Shown in pieces: positions 10,490 to 19,060 of a stretch of 21,836 bases of DNA. Each line of letters starts with the position of its first letter. The first letter of the stretch is position 1. The DNA comes from Pseudomonadota bacterium (GTDB taxonomy: Bacteria; Pseudomonadota; Gammaproteobacteria; Burkholderiales; Burkholderiaceae_A): positions 12,551 to 34,386 of the forward strand of contig NYVY01000061.1 in NCBI GenBank assembly GCA_002684875.1, written 5' to 3'. The translations under genes and the position numbers were made by a program. The notes under the pieces are model-generated. The model was not told the origin of the DNA and made no database searches. It worked only from the letters and a program-made list of their open reading frames with translations.

Positions 10490-11386
10490 ATGAAAAAAAA
10501 AATTACCGGTAGTGTTGTTGCTCTTGTCACCCCAATGCTTGAGGACGAAAGTATAGACTTTAAAAGTCTTAGCAAGTTAGTGGAATTGCACTGCAGTTCT
10601 AATACTAGTGGTTTAGTAATAGTCGGTACGACTGGAGAGTCTCCCACCGTCGATTTAGAGGAACATATAAAAGTCATTGAGTCTGCCAAAAATATTGCTG
10701 GTGACAGGGTCCCAATTATTGCGGGGACTGGTGCTAATTCTACTTCCGAGGCGATCTTTCTTACAAGGGAGGCGGAGCGTATTGGGGTTGATGCCTCTTT
10801 ACAGGTTACCCCCTACTATAACAAGCCGAGTCAAGCAGGTTTGGAGAGACATTTTCTTTCGATCGCTGATTCGACGAGTTTACCAATAATTCTTTATAAT
10901 GTGCCTGGGCGAACAGTAGCTGACTTGGCAAATGAAACTGTAAAAACTCTTTCGTTTCATGAAAATATTGTTGGGATTAAGGACGCTACAGGTGATTTAA
11001 TTCGCGGACAATGGTTGCTTAGAGAATTAAGTCCTAATTTTTTTGTTTACAGTGGGGATGATCCTACGGCAGTTCCTTTAATACTGTGTGGTGCAGCGGG
11101 TAATATATCGGTAACAGCAAATATATTACCAAAGACCATGGCTAAGCTATGTAAACTTGCTCTGGATGGAAAGGCAGGTGAAGCAAGTCGGTTAAATAAA
11201 AAACTATTGCCGATTCACAGAGCTCTATTTGTAGAGTCAAACCCAGTGCCGGTAAAATGGCTTCTTTATCGGTTGGGTTATATCGGTCGTTCAATAAGGT
11301 TACCGTTGATAGAACCATCAGATGCTAATAAGGTTTTTCTGGAGAATATTATTGCTTCGATAAGGGAATTAGAAGGAGAAGATTAG
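10490..11386 (+). CDS. dapA: 4-hydroxy-tetrahydrodipicolinate synthase
   Basis: DapA condenses pyruvate with aspartate semialdehyde, the first committed step to diaminopimelate and lysine. The 298-residue product is a complete class I aldolase-type TIM barrel. Lys164 in GIKDATGD forms the Schiff base. Thr47 and Thr48 (GTTGESPT), Tyr110 (TPYYNKPSQ), Tyr136 (YNVPGR) and Arg141 match the known catalytic set. It starts 3 nt after trpS. Its stop overlaps the bamC GTG by one base, and dapA-bamC adjacency is also known in E. coli. The codons after ATG form a run of ten A residues (10493-10502), a possible slippage point at the very start of the gene. Confidence 0.97.
   Translation: MKKKITGSVVALVTPMLEDESIDFKSLSKLVELHCSSNTSGLVIVGTTGESPTVDLEEHIKVIESAKNIAGDRVPIIAGTGANSTSEAIFLTREAERIGVDASLQVTPYYNKPSQAGLERHFLSIADSTSLPIILYNVPGRTVADLANETVKTLSFHENIVGIKDATGDLIRGQWLLRELSPNFFVYSGDDPTAVPLILCGAAGNISVTANILPKTMAKLCKLALDGKAGEASRLNKKLLPIHRALFVESNPVPVKWLLYRLGYIGRSIRLPLIEPSDANKVFLENIIASIRELEGED
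11373..11378 (+). promoter_or_regulatory. Strong ribosome binding site for bamC
   Basis: AAGGAG lies inside the last codons of dapA, seven bases before the GTG at 11386. It fixes that GTG as the bamC start in preference to the later GTG and ATG codons at 11395, 11404 and 11416. Confidence 0.75.
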
Positions 11387-12513
11387 TGATAACAGTGATA
11401 AGTGTGCTGAAGAGAATGGTAGCTGCTTTATTTCCAATTTTTCTGACCTTGGTTTTTATTGGGGGTTGTGCATTTTTTGGTGAAAATAGTGTTTCAAGTA
11501 ATGAAAATAGAAAGTTTTCATCGAAGCAAGGTCTTGACGTTCCGCCTGACTTAATTCGACCTTCGACAGATGACAGGTATTCGTTACCAGCTTCTGGTAC
11601 AACTAAATTATCAGAGTTTGGCACTTCGGATAGAGGTATGTCTAACAGTCCGTCAAGTTCAAAAATTTTACCGAATAGTTCAAGTGCCTATTTGGTTAAT
11701 TATGGAAGTTTTAAAATATTACTAGTTAAGAAGCCTCCTGAAGATTTGTGGAATCCACTCAAGAACTTCTGGCTACAAAGTGGCTTCAAAATAGATGTAG
11801 AAGTTCCAGAGTCAGGCTTAATAGAAACAGGTTGGATGGAGAAAAAAACAAAATTATCTGATGGAATTATTCGGAATACTTTAGGCAAGATATTTGAAGG
11901 ACTTTACGATACTGGAGAAAGAGACAAATTTAGGATGAGGATTGAAAGAACAGCAGATAATTATTCTGAAATTTCTATAGCCCATAAAGGGTTAATGCAA
12001 GTTGTATCTGAGGATAGGTCTGATAATACTGTAATGTGGGTTAATAAAAAACCAGATAGGCAGTTAGAAGATTTATACTTGCGAAACGTTATCAGCTATT
12101 TTACTGCGAAAGAGAGTTCAACTGGAGAAATATCTGAGGAGATAAAAGAATCAGTTGCTTATTTAAAAGGAGAGGAAAAAAATAAATTTATAGAAATTGA
12201 ACAAAGTTTCAAGAGCACATGGAAATCGGTTGGTTTAATTGTCGATAGGTTAGGTTTTGACGTCGAAGATAGAGTTAAGTCAGAAGGAGTATATCTTGTT
12301 AGGTATAGAGAGTTTGGAGATAACTCTGATAAAAAAGGTTTTTTTAAAAAATTATTCAGTTCGGATGAAGAAGTAGTCAATTTAAGTATATTTAAAATAA
12401 CTATTCAGGGGTCAGATGGACTGAGTAGAATCTCCGTTAAGGATTATGAAAAAGATAAAATCACAGAGAGTAGTAACAATATTTTATCCGTTATCTTGGA
12501 GCAATTAAGTTAG
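11386..12513 (+). CDS. bamC: Outer-membrane protein assembly factor BamC (lipoprotein)
   Basis: BamC is a lipoprotein of the BAM complex, which folds beta-barrel proteins into the outer membrane. The 375-residue product starts with a lipoprotein signal: Lys-Arg, a hydrophobic stretch (about residues 12-26), and the lipobox IGGC with Cys28 as the predicted lipidation site. A low-complexity linker follows, with GLDVPPDLIRP (about residues 45-60), the conserved BamC segment that contacts BamD. Two helix-grip domains come next: one around LWNPLKNFWLQSGFKIDVEVPESGLIETGW through ISIAHKGLMQ, the other around WKSVGLIVDRLGFDVEDRVKSEGVYLVRYRE. The start is GTG 11386, backed by a strong AAGGAG. The stop overlaps the next gene's GTG in the same TAGTG form. 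Confidence 0.9.
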   Translation: MITVISVLKRMVAALFPIFLTLVFIGGCAFFGENSVSSNENRKFSSKQGLDVPPDLIRPSTDDRYSLPASGTTKLSEFGTSDRGMSNSPSSSKILPNSSSAYLVNYGSFKILLVKKPPEDLWNPLKNFWLQSGFKIDVEVPESGLIETGWMEKKTKLSDGIIRNTLGKIFEGLYDTGERDKFRMRIERTADNYSEISIAHKGLMQVVSEDRSDNTVMWVNKKPDRQLEDLYLRNVISYFTAKESSTGEISEEIKESVAYLKGEEKNKFIEIEQSFKSTWKSVGLIVDRLGFDVEDRVKSEGVYLVRYREFGDNSDKKGFFKKLFSSDEEVVNLSIFKITIQGSDGLSRISVKDYEKDKITESSNNILSVILEQLS

Positions 12514-13289
12514 TGAGATTTACGTGCTTAGCTAGTGGAAGCGAAGGAAATTGTATACTTATCGAATCCATGCAGAATAATAAGACAGAGAGATTACTGA
12601 TCGATTGTGGCATAAATTTAGTAAATTTAGAAAAGCGATTAGCCGAACGGTCTGTTACTTTAAAGCAAATCGATGGCGTGGTTATTACCCATGAACACGG
12701 TGATCATTGTAAAGGAGTTGTTTCCGTCGTAAAAAAAATTGAGATTCCAGTTTTTATGACTTATGGAACTTTTTTAGCTAGCAGTTCTTTCAAAAGAGAC
12801 TTGAAACCATCCTTTTTTTCGCCACACAAAAAATTTAATTTTTTGGGATTTGAAATAGAACCCTTTCCAGTCCCCCACGACGCTAGAGAGACTATTGCAA
12901 TTATAATTAAAGTAGGAGATTGTTGTCTTGGGGTTCTAACGGATACTGGAATGGTAACGAAGCATACTCTCAATGTTCTGAAAAAGGTTGGCGCATTAGT
13001 TATTGAGTTCAACTATGACGAAAATTTATTAAACCAATCAAAGTATCCAGAAGCATTAAAAAAAAGAATTTCTTCTAACTATGGACATTTATCAAATACT
13101 TCGGCTTTTAATCTTATAAGGGCTTTAGAAAGTGAATATCAAAAGGTTATAGTAGCTGCTCATTTAAGTACAAATAACAATTCCGAGTCTATTGTAAATA
13201 GCTTGCTCGAGAAGTTATCTCACGAATCAAGGGTAAATACGTTTATAGCAGGTCAAAGTTCTGGTACTCCTTGGATTCACGTAAATTAA
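12513..13289 (+). CDS. MBL-fold metallo-hydrolase (YycJ/WalJ-like)
   Basis: The 258-residue product is a metallo-beta-lactamase-fold protein with the zinc motif HxHxDH at His60, His62, Asp64 and His65 (VVITHEHGDHCKGV). Other fold marks are CLASGSEGNC at the N-terminus, LLIDCGI, VPHDA, LGVLTDTGMVT, IEFNYDENLL and SNYGHLSN. These match the YycJ/WalJ group, whose members are proposed 5'-3' DNA exonucleases acting in repair or cell-wall control. The biochemical role here is not established by sequence. It starts at GTG 12513, overlapping the bamC stop by one base. GGAG (12498-12501) lies rather far upstream, so translation may depend on coupling. The order trpS-dapA-bamC-MBL is familiar from Betaproteobacteria. 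Its stop codon overlaps the stop of the convergent gene through a shared TTAA. Confidence 0.88.
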   Translation: MRFTCLASGSEGNCILIESMQNNKTERLLIDCGINLVNLEKRLAERSVTLKQIDGVVITHEHGDHCKGVVSVVKKIEIPVFMTYGTFLASSSFKRDLKPSFFSPHKKFNFLGFEIEPFPVPHDARETIAIIIKVGDCCLGVLTDTGMVTKHTLNVLKKVGALVIEFNYDENLLNQSKYPEALKKRISSNYGHLSNTSAFNLIRALESEYQKVIVAAHLSTNNNSESIVNSLLEKLSHESRVNTFIAGQSSGTPWIHVN

Positions 13290-14086
13290 TCGACGTGATG
13301 TTTTTTAAGTAAGTCGGGGAATATAGTTTTTGTAATCTCGTAGTACGAACCTTGTGCAATTGCCATAATGACGAAAGAGAACGGAAACAGGACCAAGATA
13401 AGCGCAGTCTGGTTTAATTTAAATATACTGATGCAAATTGTTATAGCGATGGATGAGAACAATAGAACAATGGCCCAAGTAAATAAATAGAGCACAAAAC
13501 CCTTCCAATTAAGTAGGACCGCAAAAAAAGAGTAGAACATCGCTTTTAAAGGTCTTAAATCTCCCCAAACAACAAGTTGAGGAGCAAACCAAAATAACAT
13601 TTGTACTGGAACGTACAGCAAAACCGAAATCAGTAGGCCACCGACATTCAATTTGTTTTGGGGGTTGTCTTCGGGAGACTGAATCGAATCTTCTGTAATA
13701 TAAAGTAAGTCAATGATAGATTTTTCATTTATCAAAGAAGTAAGTAAGACAAGCAACGCTAAAAACAAAAGATAGAAAAATCCTAGTATCAGTAACTCAC
13801 TTTTCTTCGAACCAGTGAAGCCTGAGATAATTAGTCTAGGTGCTATTGGTCTTCTGTTATCTAGAGCACTTCCAAGGGAAATAAATCCGAATGCTAACCC
13901 TGGAGACAGAATTAGGGATAAAATCACGCCTAAAATAGGGATAAGACCAAATAAAAACATAGCAGTCCAATAAGCTAGTAAGGAAACAAGCCAAACAGAG
14001 GGTTCTTTTTTAAATAATCGGTAGCCGTTATACAGCCAAGACCTGCCCTCAAATACAGTAACTACACTTGGTTGAATCTTAATCAT
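13286..14086 (-). CDS. BPSS1780-family integral membrane protein, function unknown
   Basis: The 266-residue product is a multi-pass membrane protein with about six hydrophobic segments: roughly residues 31-48, 50-70, 97-118, 149-174, 182-225 (probably two) and 227-246. The N-terminal VFEGRSWLYNGYRLFKKEPSVWL and the NRRPIAPRLIISGF block resemble the betaproteobacterial BPSS1780 family, which often neighbours homoserine kinase. No catalytic motif is visible and no function is known to me. It begins 4 bp after the homoserine-kinase stop, so the two genes are probably co-transcribed. The stop TAA lies in the same TTAA (13286-13289) that supplies the stop of the MBL gene on the other strand. Confidence 0.8.
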   Translation of the reverse strand: MIKIQPSVVTVFEGRSWLYNGYRLFKKEPSVWLVSLLAYWTAMFLFGLIPILGVILSLILSPGLAFGFISLGSALDNRRPIAPRLIISGFTGSKKSELLILGFFYLLFLALLVLLTSLINEKSIIDLLYITEDSIQSPEDNPQNKLNVGGLLISVLLYVPVQMLFWFAPQLVVWGDLRPLKAMFYSFFAVLLNWKGFVLYLFTWAIVLLFSSIAITICISIFKLNQTALILVLFPFSFVIMAIAQGSYYEITKTIFPDLLKKHHVD

Positions 14087-14090
14087 TTAT

Positions 14091-15077
14091 TTAGTTACAT
14101 TCCTCTCGTCGTTTATTCAATATTACTTCAAATTGTGTTGGGTTCTTGGGGCTAATTAACGATGCATCTCTTGGTTTATGCCAATCAAACAGTCGCGATA
14201 TCCAAAACCTGAGAGCAGCTCCTCTTAGCATCATGGGAAGGCATTCTTTTTCATCGGCACTTAACAATCGCACAGATTCATACCCTGCAATTAATTTTGT
14301 AAATTCTAATTCACGGAAGCTACCGAAAGTATCATCTTTAGTAGAGATTGCCCAATCATTTAAGGCAATTGCCAGATCGTAAACCAAGCAATCATACCCT
14401 GCAAAATAGAAGTCAATTAACCCACTCAGTTTTTCAGTACTTGAGTCAGTCACCTTGTTTTTTTTGTCTGATGTAAAAAGAACATTATCTTTGAATAAAT
14501 CAGCATGAATCATTGCTTTGGGAAGACTTTTGTATTTTTCAGAATAACGAAATTTTTCTTGTTGGCTTAGTTCTAGTCTTATTAGCTTTTTTTGAGATGA
14601 TGTTAAAAAATCAAAAATATCCTTAGTAGCGGTTTGCCACCAATCAAACCCTCTACAATTATTTTTTTTTTCTTGAAAATCCAATGCGTTATCGTGGGTC
14701 TGTGCAACAGCTTTTCCAAGCTGAAAACAATGGTTGTCATTTGGAAACTCTATGGCGAAACCACCAAGTCTTGTCACAAGTGCGGCTGGCTTATTGTATA
14801 AACTATGGATAATATTACTTGACTCAGACAGAATTGGTTTTGGACAAATAGTTTTCTTGTTTGCAAGGTGTAGCATAAACCGTAGGTAAAAAGAAGCTTG
14901 ATCATATGTTAGTTTTTCAAATATCGTTAAAACGTACTGGCCAGCCGAAGTGTTTACGAAATAATTTGTATTTTCAATACCTGCTCTAATGCCTTCAAAA
15001 GATTCTAATGTACCTAAATTAAATTTTTTTATAAATTCTTCGAGCTCAGCACGGGAAATTTTTGAAAATACAGCCAT
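14091..15077 (-). CDS. thrB: Homoserine kinase, choline-kinase-like (type II) form
   Basis: This enzyme phosphorylates homoserine for threonine synthesis. The betaproteobacterial/pseudomonad form belongs to the aminoglycoside phosphotransferase/choline kinase fold, not to the GHMP kinases. The 328-residue product starts MAVFSKISRAELEEFIKKFNLG and then shows the nucleotide-binding GIRAGIENTNYFV and YVLTIFEK. The catalytic Brenner motif is MIHADLFKDNVLF, and the metal-binding aspartate is in GLIDFYFAGYDCLVYDLAI. I set the start at ATG 15077 because homologues begin MAVF. An upstream ATG (15143) would add 22 hydrophobic residues not typical of the family and would overlap alaS. No clear Shine-Dalgarno precedes it. 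It is divergent from alaS (60 bp apart) and followed closely by the membrane-protein gene. Confidence 0.92.
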   Translation of the reverse strand: MAVFSKISRAELEEFIKKFNLGTLESFEGIRAGIENTNYFVNTSAGQYVLTIFEKLTYDQASFYLRFMLHLANKKTICPKPILSESSNIIHSLYNKPAALVTRLGGFAIEFPNDNHCFQLGKAVAQTHDNALDFQEKKNNCRGFDWWQTATKDIFDFLTSSQKKLIRLELSQQEKFRYSEKYKSLPKAMIHADLFKDNVLFTSDKKNKVTDSSTEKLSGLIDFYFAGYDCLVYDLAIALNDWAISTKDDTFGSFRELEFTKLIAGYESVRLLSADEKECLPMMLRGAALRFWISRLFDWHKPRDASLISPKNPTQFEVILNKRREECN

Positions 15078-15137
15078 AATAAGCAGATACACAATTTTAT
15101 TCACCAGTAGAGAGTTTAAATAAATTTTGAGATATTT

Positions 15138-17771
15138 ATGCAAAAAAATGAAAATAAACTAGCCTCAAAGGAAATTAAAGATCTTTTTTTAAAGTTTTTC
15201 ACTGAAAGAGGCCATTTGCTTGTTCCAAGTGCACCTTTAGTTCCTCAAAATGATAAAAGCTTACTTTTTACAAACAGTGGTATGGTTCAATTTAAAGATA
15301 CTTTTTTAGGAGAAGCTGAATCTAAAAATTCTCGAGTTGTTACCTGTCAGCGTTGTTTAAGAGCTGGTGGTAAACATAACGATTTAGAAAATGTAGGTTT
15401 CACAGCAAGGCATCATACATACTTTGAAATGCTAGGAAATTTTTCTTTTGGCGATTATTTTAAAGAAAAATCTATTGTTTATGCTTGGGAGCTGTTGACG
15501 GAAATTTTTAAGATTGATGAAAAAAGGTTAGTTATTACGGTGTATGAAAGGGACGAAGAAACATACAGGATATGGAAAGACATAATTAAAGTAGGTTCTT
15601 CAAGAATTTTAAAAATTGGAGACAATCAAGGTGGAAGTTATTGTAGCGACAATTTTTGGCAAATGGCTGAGACAGGACCGTGCGGCCCCAGCACAGAGAT
15701 ATTCTTTGATAATGGATCCGATATACAAGGGGGGTTACCTGGTTCAAAAGACGAGGGTGAAAGATTTGTTGAGATTTGGAATCTTGTTTTTATGCAATAT
15801 AACAGGGAGCAGGATGGGGAATTAAATTCCCTTCCAATTAAGTGTGTTGATACTGGGATGGGTTTAGAGCGAATTGCTGCAGTGCTGCAAGGGGTACGGA
15901 GTAACTATGAAACAGATACCTTCACGCATTTGATTCGTGGTGCAGCAAAGGCTCTTAATTATGAAAATTTAGACTCAGTTTCACTCAGGGTTATTGCAGA
16001 CCATATCCGAGCAATTTTTTACCTAATTTTTGAAGGTGTTTACCCTAGTAACGAGGGGAGAGGATATGTCTTGCGAAGAATTATAAGACGAGCAATTCGG
16101 CATGGATATAAATGTGGCGTAAAAACACCATTTTTGACGAAAGTTGTTGATTATTTAGTTGAAGATGCTGGTAAGGAAATGTTTGAGGATTTAGATACGA
16201 TAGAACGCATAAAGATTAAAATCTCGAATGAAGAAGAAAAGTTTAATCTTACCTTTTTAAGAGGCATGGATATTTTACTTTCAGAAATTTCTGATAAAAA
16301 AAAGAAAATACTCAGTGGGTCGACTGCTTTTGTTTTGTATGATACCTACGGTTTTCCAGTAGATATGACTGCAGATATTTGTAAAGAGAATCAGGTAGAG
16401 ATAAATATGAGTGAATTTAATACTTGCATGACAGAACAGAGAAATAGATCAAAGAGTAGTAGTAAATTCGAGAGTATTTTGGAAATAAATGATAATTCAT
16501 TAGAAACAGAATTTTTGGGGTATAGCCTAAATAACGTGAGGACAAAGGTAACCGCTATTTTTCAAGGGAACGAACAAGTTCATGAGATTTTAGAGGGAGA
16601 ATCTGGAACGATTGTTTTAGAGCAGTCGTGTTTTTATCCAGAGGCAGGAGGTCAAATTGGCGATATCGGTATTATTTCGTCTACTTCGGGTGAGCTTAAA
16701 GTGCTAGATACTAAAAAAAAATCAAATATGATCTTACATAAATGTTTAGTAAACAAGGGGTCATTGAAAAATAGACAGGCTGTTTCAGCAGTTATTGATT
16801 CGGAGAAAAGAAGTAGAATTATGCGTAATCATTCAGCCACACATTTATTACACTATGCATTGAGAAAAACACTCGGGAGTCATGTGCAACAGAAAGGTTC
16901 GCTTGTTAATCATGATAGAACCCGATTTGATTTTTCACATGAAGTTAAGTTAAGTGAATCGGAGATAGTAAGAATTGAGAGTACAGTCAACGAAATCATA
17001 CGACAGAATGAAAAAACTAAAATAGAAAATATGACTATTTCGGAAGCGATAAAGTATGGAGCAATAGCGTTATTTGGTGAAAAGTACGGTGATTCTGTAA
17101 GAGTACTTAAAATAGGGCCTTCAATCGAATTATGCGGAGGTACACATGTCAGTAGAACTGGAGATATTGGGATATTTAAAATTCTATCGGAAGGAAGTAT
17201 TTCAAGTGGAGTCAGGAGAATTGAAGCAGTAGCTGGAAAATCAGCTGAGGAGTATATTGGATCGATACAACAAATTGTCCGCGACACTGGAGAGTTTCTT
17301 CAAGTTTCCTCAGAAAGAATTGTTGATAAGATTTGTCAGACTTTAGAAGAGTCAAAGAAGAAAGACCAAACAATTTTTGCATTAAAACAGGAGCAAATCA
17401 ATCAACAAAAAAGAATCATTTTAAAAGAACTTGAAAAACAGGGTGATACGAAAATTCTTGCTTGTGTGATTCGATACGCTGGCCCAAAGGATATACGGGC
17501 TATGACGGATGAAATTAAATTGAAGTATAAAAAGTTTGCCTTAGTTTTTGGGTCGGTTAACTCAGGGAAAGTTACTTTAATCTCCAGGGTCTCAGAACAA
17601 TTATTGCATTTAGTTTCAGCCAATGAGGTCTTAAAAACTACTGCAGAAATCGTTGGTGGAAAGGGGGGCGGAAGACCTGATTTTGCTCAAGCAGGTGGAA
17701 ATGATCCAGAGAAGTTAAACCTTGCTCTTGAGAAAGCGGAAAAATATTTTTACGAAAAACTAGGAGACTAA
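15138..17771 (+). CDS. alaS: Alanyl-tRNA synthetase
   Basis: AlaRS charges tRNA-Ala and clears mischarged Ser and Gly. The 877-residue product has all modules: the class II catalytic core (residues 1 to about 240, with LFTNSGMVQFKDTFLG, RHHTYFEMLGNFSFGDYF and the ETGPCGPSTEIFFD block), GMGLERIAAVLQ, and the tRNA-recognition helical region (GRGYVLRRIIRRAIRHG). The editing domain has zinc ligands His565 and His569 (HSATHLLH) and Cys666 and His670 (CGGTH). The C-terminal C-Ala domain ends with GKGGGRPDFAQAGG. Key residue numbers almost coincide with E. coli AlaRS, so the protein is complete. It is followed after 2 nt by the tusA-like gene. Confidence 0.98.
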   Translation: MQKNENKLASKEIKDLFLKFFTERGHLLVPSAPLVPQNDKSLLFTNSGMVQFKDTFLGEAESKNSRVVTCQRCLRAGGKHNDLENVGFTARHHTYFEMLGNFSFGDYFKEKSIVYAWELLTEIFKIDEKRLVITVYERDEETYRIWKDIIKVGSSRILKIGDNQGGSYCSDNFWQMAETGPCGPSTEIFFDNGSDIQGGLPGSKDEGERFVEIWNLVFMQYNREQDGELNSLPIKCVDTGMGLERIAAVLQGVRSNYETDTFTHLIRGAAKALNYENLDSVSLRVIADHIRAIFYLIFEGVYPSNEGRGYVLRRIIRRAIRHGYKCGVKTPFLTKVVDYLVEDAGKEMFEDLDTIERIKIKISNEEEKFNLTFLRGMDILLSEISDKKKKILSGSTAFVLYDTYGFPVDMTADICKENQVEINMSEFNTCMTEQRNRSKSSSKFESILEINDNSLETEFLGYSLNNVRTKVTAIFQGNEQVHEILEGESGTIVLEQSCFYPEAGGQIGDIGIISSTSGELKVLDTKKKSNMILHKCLVNKGSLKNRQAVSAVIDSEKRSRIMRNHSATHLLHYALRKTLGSHVQQKGSLVNHDRTRFDFSHEVKLSESEIVRIESTVNEIIRQNEKTKIENMTISEAIKYGAIALFGEKYGDSVRVLKIGPSIELCGGTHVSRTGDIGIFKILSEGSISSGVRRIEAVAGKSAEEYIGSIQQIVRDTGEFLQVSSERIVDKICQTLEESKKKDQTIFALKQEQINQQKRIILKELEKQGDTKILACVIRYAGPKDIRAMTDEIKLKYKKFALVFGSVNSGKVTLISRVSEQLLHLVSANEVLKTTAEIVGGKGGGRPDFAQAGGNDPEKLNLALEKAEKYFYEKLGD
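17761..17766 (+). promoter_or_regulatory. Ribosome binding site deciding the TTG start of the tusA-like gene
   Basis: TAGGAG at the end of alaS lies seven bases before TTG 17774. No ATG or GTG in frame precedes the conserved CPLP motif, so the strong ribosome site plus TTG is the only reasonable initiation signal. Confidence 0.75.
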
Positions 17772-17773
17772 CC

Positions 17774-18010
17774 TTGGACGATTATGATATCGATGAAAGT
17801 ATTGATCTTAGCGGATTGAATTGCCCCTTACCTATTTTAAAGACAAAGAAAAAATTATCAAGTATGAGCAGTGGAGAGAGACTACTGGTTGTTGCAACCG
17901 ATCCTGGTTCATACGATGATTTTCAGTACTTTTGCTCTCATTCTGGTCATAAATTAATTAGTCGAGAAAAAAAAGATGAAATGTATAATTTTCTTATTGA
18001 GAGGGAATAG
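17774..18010 (+). CDS. TusA/SirA-family sulfur carrier protein
   Basis: TusA-family proteins carry persulfide sulfur on a conserved cysteine, for tRNA 2-thiouridine synthesis, cofactor assembly or sulfur oxidation. The 78-residue product shows LDLSGLNCPLPILKTKKKL, with the CPxPxxK signature at Cys17 to Lys23, and the later VVATDPGSYDDFQYFCSHSGHKL, which is typical of the family (beta-alpha-beta-alpha-beta fold). The start codon is TTG with a good AGGAG. It follows alaS by 2 nt and is probably co-transcribed. TusA versus a related paralogue (YedF-like) cannot be settled from sequence alone. Its stop is 2 bp from the stop of the convergent reductase gene. Confidence 0.88.
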   Translation: MDDYDIDESIDLSGLNCPLPILKTKKKLSSMSSGERLLVVATDPGSYDDFQYFCSHSGHKLISREKKDEMYNFLIERE

Positions 18011-18012
18011 CT

Positions 18013-19056
18013 TTATTTTTGGGAGTCGGAGGCAACTGTAAATGCATCGGAAAAGAAATGGTCCTTGTCCAAATCACGGCTTTTTGTAAACGCGTCATAA
18101 GCTGCGTTAACCATTAAAGGCGACCCACAAGCGTAAACAGAGAAGTTTTTCAGTGATATTTGGTCATCCATGATCGCAGAATGTACAAAGCCTTCTCTAC
18201 CCTTCCATTTATCCTCGTTCTTGGCATCACTTACAACAGGTACAAAGGTAAACTTAAGAGGAGAGTTTTTCCAGTTTTCAATAATTTCCAAGATATAAAG
18301 GTCATTTGGACTCCTCACTCCCCAATAGAGAATTACTTCCCTCGAAAAATTTTCAGAGATCAAGTTTTCTATAATAGCTTTTATCGGGCCGATTCCAGTA
18401 CCACTAGCGATAAACAAAATTTTTTCTTTGGAATTTTCTCGAAAGTAAAATGTACCTAAAGGGCCTTCAAGTCTCAATATATTTTTTTCTTTAAGTATTG
18501 GGGATTCAGATGATTTATTGTCAAAAATAGAGTCGGTAAGCAGTCCTCCTGGGTTATGTTTGATATGTAGCTCAATTACATTTTCTTGATTTGGCATGTT
18601 AGCCATTGAGTAGCTTCTCCGTTTTCCATCCTTTAAAAGGATATCAACGTACTGTCCTGGCAAATAGGAAAAACTTTGATTTGCTGGCAATTTCAATCTA
18701 ATTATCGCTATATCCTCAGTTACTATTTCTATTTTTTCAACACGACAAGGCATTTTCTTTGGCTCATTTTCTTTAGTTGCAGAAATTAGGTTTGCTGTTA
18801 TTTCAATATTTGATAATGGTTTAGCAGTACACAATAATAACCCATTATTATTTTTTTCATATTCAGATAAAGCTCTCTTTTGGTGATCACCATAATCAAC
18901 TGTTCCACCAACTATAGACGCTTTACAGGATCCACAGGCTCCGTTCTTGCACCCATATGGTACGACTAAACCGACTTTCAATGCAGCACTGAGAATTGTC
19001 TCTTCGCTTTCAACATTAAACTCTACATTTGAAGGGCGTAATCTTACTTTAAACAT
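18013..19056 (-). CDS. Ferredoxin-type oxidoreductase (2Fe-2S + FAD + NAD(P)H), CDP-6-deoxy-glucoseen reductase-like
   Basis: The 347-residue product is a three-part electron-transfer flavoprotein. Residues 1-90 form a plant-type 2Fe-2S domain with Cys36, Cys41, Cys44 and Cys76 (CKNGACGSCK ... LLLC). Residues about 100-200 form the FAD-binding barrel with RRSYSMAN. Residues about 210-340 bind NAD(P)H, with IASGTGIGPIKAII, YWGVRSPNDLY and YACGSPLMVNAA. In databases such proteins are often named CDP-6-deoxy-delta-3,4-glucoseen reductase (AscD-like). No deoxysugar genes surround it, so that name should not be read as its function. A generic reductase for an unknown oxygenase or acceptor is more cautious. 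It lies 4 bp downstream of lptG on the same strand, so it may be the last gene of an lptF-lptG operon. Confidence 0.88.
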   Translation of the reverse strand: MFKVRLRPSNVEFNVESEETILSAALKVGLVVPYGCKNGACGSCKASIVGGTVDYGDHQKRALSEYEKNNNGLLLCTAKPLSNIEITANLISATKENEPKKMPCRVEKIEIVTEDIAIIRLKLPANQSFSYLPGQYVDILLKDGKRRSYSMANMPNQENVIELHIKHNPGGLLTDSIFDNKSSESPILKEKNILRLEGPLGTFYFRENSKEKILFIASGTGIGPIKAIIENLISENFSREVILYWGVRSPNDLYILEIIENWKNSPLKFTFVPVVSDAKNEDKWKGREGFVHSAIMDDQISLKNFSVYACGSPLMVNAAYDAFTKSRDLDKDHFFSDAFTVASDSQK

Positions 19057-19060
19057 TACG

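Noticed and set aside
15078..15143. 22-residue hydrophobic N-terminal extension of homoserine kinase, which could pass for a membrane anchor
   Set aside because: Family members begin at MAVF. The extension would overlap alaS and occupy the divergent promoter space.
16910..17287. 125-codon minus-strand open frame inside alaS
   Set aside because: It lies wholly antisense to the conserved AlaRS editing domain and has no recognisable motif.
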